From Warburgia ugandensis (taxonomy: Eukaryota; Streptophyta; Magnoliopsida; Canellales; Canellaceae), in assembly GCA_035236585.1 (NCBI GenBank), contig CP141128.1, positions 22,473,618-22,537,617 of the forward strand: a stretch of 64,000 bases of DNA. The letters are read 5' to 3'. Each line of letters opens with the position of its first letter. Position 1 is the first letter of the stretch. The notes beneath the pieces are model-generated. The model was not told the origin of the DNA. It saw nothing but the letters and a program-made list of their open reading frames with translations, and did no database searches. A program made the translations under genes and the position numbers. Positions 62,708-64,000 of the stretch are shown in pieces.

Positions 62708-63029
62708 ACCCTCTAGAGGTTGAAGATGACGGGGTGCCCGTATCAAAATGGGCCCCTGTGCTTTTCAGGTTAAATCGTTTTTGTGAAATTTACAGTTTTG
62801 CCCCTGAACTTCAAAGGGCCATATCTTGCTCATTTTAACTCCGTTTTGGGTGATTTTGGTCTCGTTGGATTCCTTTTTCCGAGACGCATCTAATGGAACC
62901 ACTTTTTGACCAAATTTCTGGGTTCAGTCAAGGTGAATGGTGAAATGACTAAAATGCCCTTTTCTTTAAAAACTAAACTTTTCATTACTAAACTTGGAAT
63001 TTCAATATTACAAAATTGGAGTCATTACA

Positions 63030-63042
63030 TTCTTACACCCTT
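63030..63042 (-). other. Element D polypurine tract
   Basis: The minus strand reads AAGGGTGTAAGAA next to the 3' LTR. A second purine-rich run (AAGGGGCAAAATTCCCC) precedes it. Confidence 0.7.
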
Positions 63043-63077
63043 AGGGGAATTTTGCCCCTTAATTCTACTATATACAG

Positions 63078-64000
63078 TCAAAAGATCTCGGGGTACTTTT
63101 CTCGCATTTCTGACTCCGGTTCCCAAGTCTCTTCTTCCATGTGCGCATTTCTCCCCAAAACTTTGACTAAGGGTATGTCCTTATTCCGCAGCTTCTTATT
63201 CTTACGATCCCGAATCTCAACTGGTCTTGTCTTTAGTTTGAGATCCTCCGTTATCTCTATGGGTACCGGGTCGATGACATGAGCGGGGTCAGGCACGTAC
63301 CTCCTTAGCATAGACACATGGAATACATTATGCACTTCGGATAGCTGAGGGGGTGGTGCGATCCTGTAGGCCACTTTTCCCACTTTCTCTAGGATTTCGA
63401 AAGGTCCTATGTAACGCGGACTAAGCTTGCCTTTGATACCGAACCTCATAACTCCTTTAGTGGGAGATATCTTTAGGAAAACGTGCTCTCCTATGTCGAA
63501 TTCCAATGGTCTCCTCCTTCGATCAGCATAGCTCTTTTGGCGGCTTTGAGCTGTGAGGAGGTGGCTTCTTATGAGTTTGACCTTCTCGGCACATTGCTCT
63601 ACCAGCTCGGACTGGAGCACCCTGGATTCTCCAACTTCACTCCAACTAGTGGGTGATCGACAGGGTCTCCCATAGAGAGCCTCGTATGGAGCCATGCCAA
63701 TGCTTGACTGAAAGCTATTGTTGTACGCAAACTCGACTAGCGGTAGGTTTTCATCCCAGCTCTGCTTCCAATCAAGGGCACAAGTTCGCAACATATCTTC
63801 GACTATCTGGATTGTGCGCTCTGACTGTCCATCGGTCTGTGGATGGAAGGCTGTGCTATAGTTCAAGGAAGATCCTAAGGATTTTTGGACAGACTTCCAG
63901 AGTTGCGAAGTGAAGCGACTATCCCTATCTGAAGTGATACTAAGGGGTATACCATGTAGACTTACTATCTCTTTGATGTATAGCTGGGATAGGCTGTCAG
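63078..64000 (-). CDS. Element D integrase C-terminal part with chromodomain-like end (partial)
   Basis: The end of the polyprotein, open from the window edge to its stop. In order it shows DRDSRFTSQLWKS (integrase core), NYSTAFHPQTDGQSERT, LPLVEFAYNNSFQSSIGMAP and YEALYGRPCRSP. After these come GEHVFLKISPTKGVMRFG, GKLSPRYIGPFEILEKVG and HNVFHVSMLRRYVPDP. The tail is VEIRDRKNKKLRNKDIPLVK plus EEETWEPESEMREKYPEIF, the chromodomain-like C-terminus of Tekay-type chromoviruses, thought to steer integration to heterochromatin. The upstream catalytic parts are outside the window. It looks intact as far as visible. Confidence 0.9.
   Translation of the reverse strand, partial: DSLSQLYIKEIVSLHGIPLSITSDRDSRFTSQLWKSVQKSLGSSLNYSTAFHPQTDGQSERTIQIVEDMLRTCALDWKQSWDENLPLVEFAYNNSFQSSIGMAPYEALYGRPCRSPTSWSEVGESRVLQSELVEQCAEKVKLIRSHLLTAQSRQKSYADRRRRPLEFDIGEHVFLKISPTKGVMRFGIKGKLSPRYIGPFEILEKVGKVAYRIAPPPQLSEVHNVFHVSMLRRYVPDPAHVIDPVPIEITEDLKLKTRPVEIRDRKNKKLRNKDIPLVKVLGRNAHMEEETWEPESEMREKYPEIF

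Larger units (their letters stand above)
60419..63029 (-). repeat. Element D LTR (3' LTR)
   Basis: A 2.6-kb LTR, TGTCATGACCCGGG to GAGTCATTACA. Its ends match the solo LTR at 41272-43743. A TATA box on the minus strand is at 62595-62604, a (TA)n run at 60958-60977, a CpG-rich stretch at about 61960-62400, and an 18-bp hairpin at 62664-62707. The 159-residue and other frames in the CpG-rich part are not gene-like. Confidence 0.87.
60419..64000 (-). mobile_element. Tekay-type chromovirus D, cut by the window edge
   Basis: Nested in the right LTR of C, so it is the most recent insertion of the right-hand stack. LTR 60419-63029, purine tract near 63030-63042, then integrase reading on the minus strand to the window edge. 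The visible coding part is one open frame with no break seen, so the element may be whole or nearly so. The primer site, the other LTR and the second target duplication lie outside the window. Confidence 0.88.

Overview
This window looks like intergenic heterochromatin from a land plant with a large, repeat-rich genome. Chromoviruses of the Tekay type and Athila-type Ty3/gypsy elements are plant lineages. Nearly all of the 64 kb can be assigned to LTR retrotransposons stacked inside each other. I found no host gene, tRNA, rRNA, CRISPR array or cellular operon. The species cannot be named from this sequence.

Layout. Bases 1-453 are a plus-strand Athila-like Gag-tail fragment, followed by about 325 unassigned bases. 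From 779 to about 52855 lies one old minus-strand Athila-type element (A). Its left LTR is split by a complete 8.8-kb non-autonomous element (B, 795-9592, target duplication GTCTT) and by a solo LTR of family C (12226-14843, TGAAG). Its internal region is split by two complete Tekay-type chromoviruses: G (15678-29297, ATTCT) and E (31940-46602, TTACT). The right LTR of E holds a solo LTR of family D (41272-43743). The right LTR of A runs 49961 to about 52855. After a 228-base spacer comes the start of an oppositely oriented family-A LTR (F, 53084-53667). Element C (from 53668) is inserted in F, and element D (from 60419, running off the window) is inserted in the right LTR of C.

Insertion order follows from the nesting. 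A precedes B, G, E and solo C; E precedes solo D; F precedes C, which precedes D. Hand comparison of the first roughly 400 LTR bases gives about 10% difference for G, 8% for E, 5% for B and 3-4% for C. The A LTRs are visibly more diverged. These are eyeball estimates only.

How the parts relate. G, E, C and D share an initiator-tRNA-Met-like primer site (not visible for D) and similar purine tracts. G, E and D carry Tekay-like pol and integrase C-terminal parts, whereas C keeps no recognisable pol. A and B share a tRNA-Asp-like primer site, an LTR-end motif and a leader module. B has no pol or capsid domain but encodes a Gag-tail-like protein and a second protein of unknown function. That makes B a plausible passenger of an A-like autonomous element, and it is the best candidate here for something poorly described. 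Other points of interest are a leader module shared with the LTR of the unrelated chromovirus G, and a solo LTR that looks like a mosaic of families C and D.
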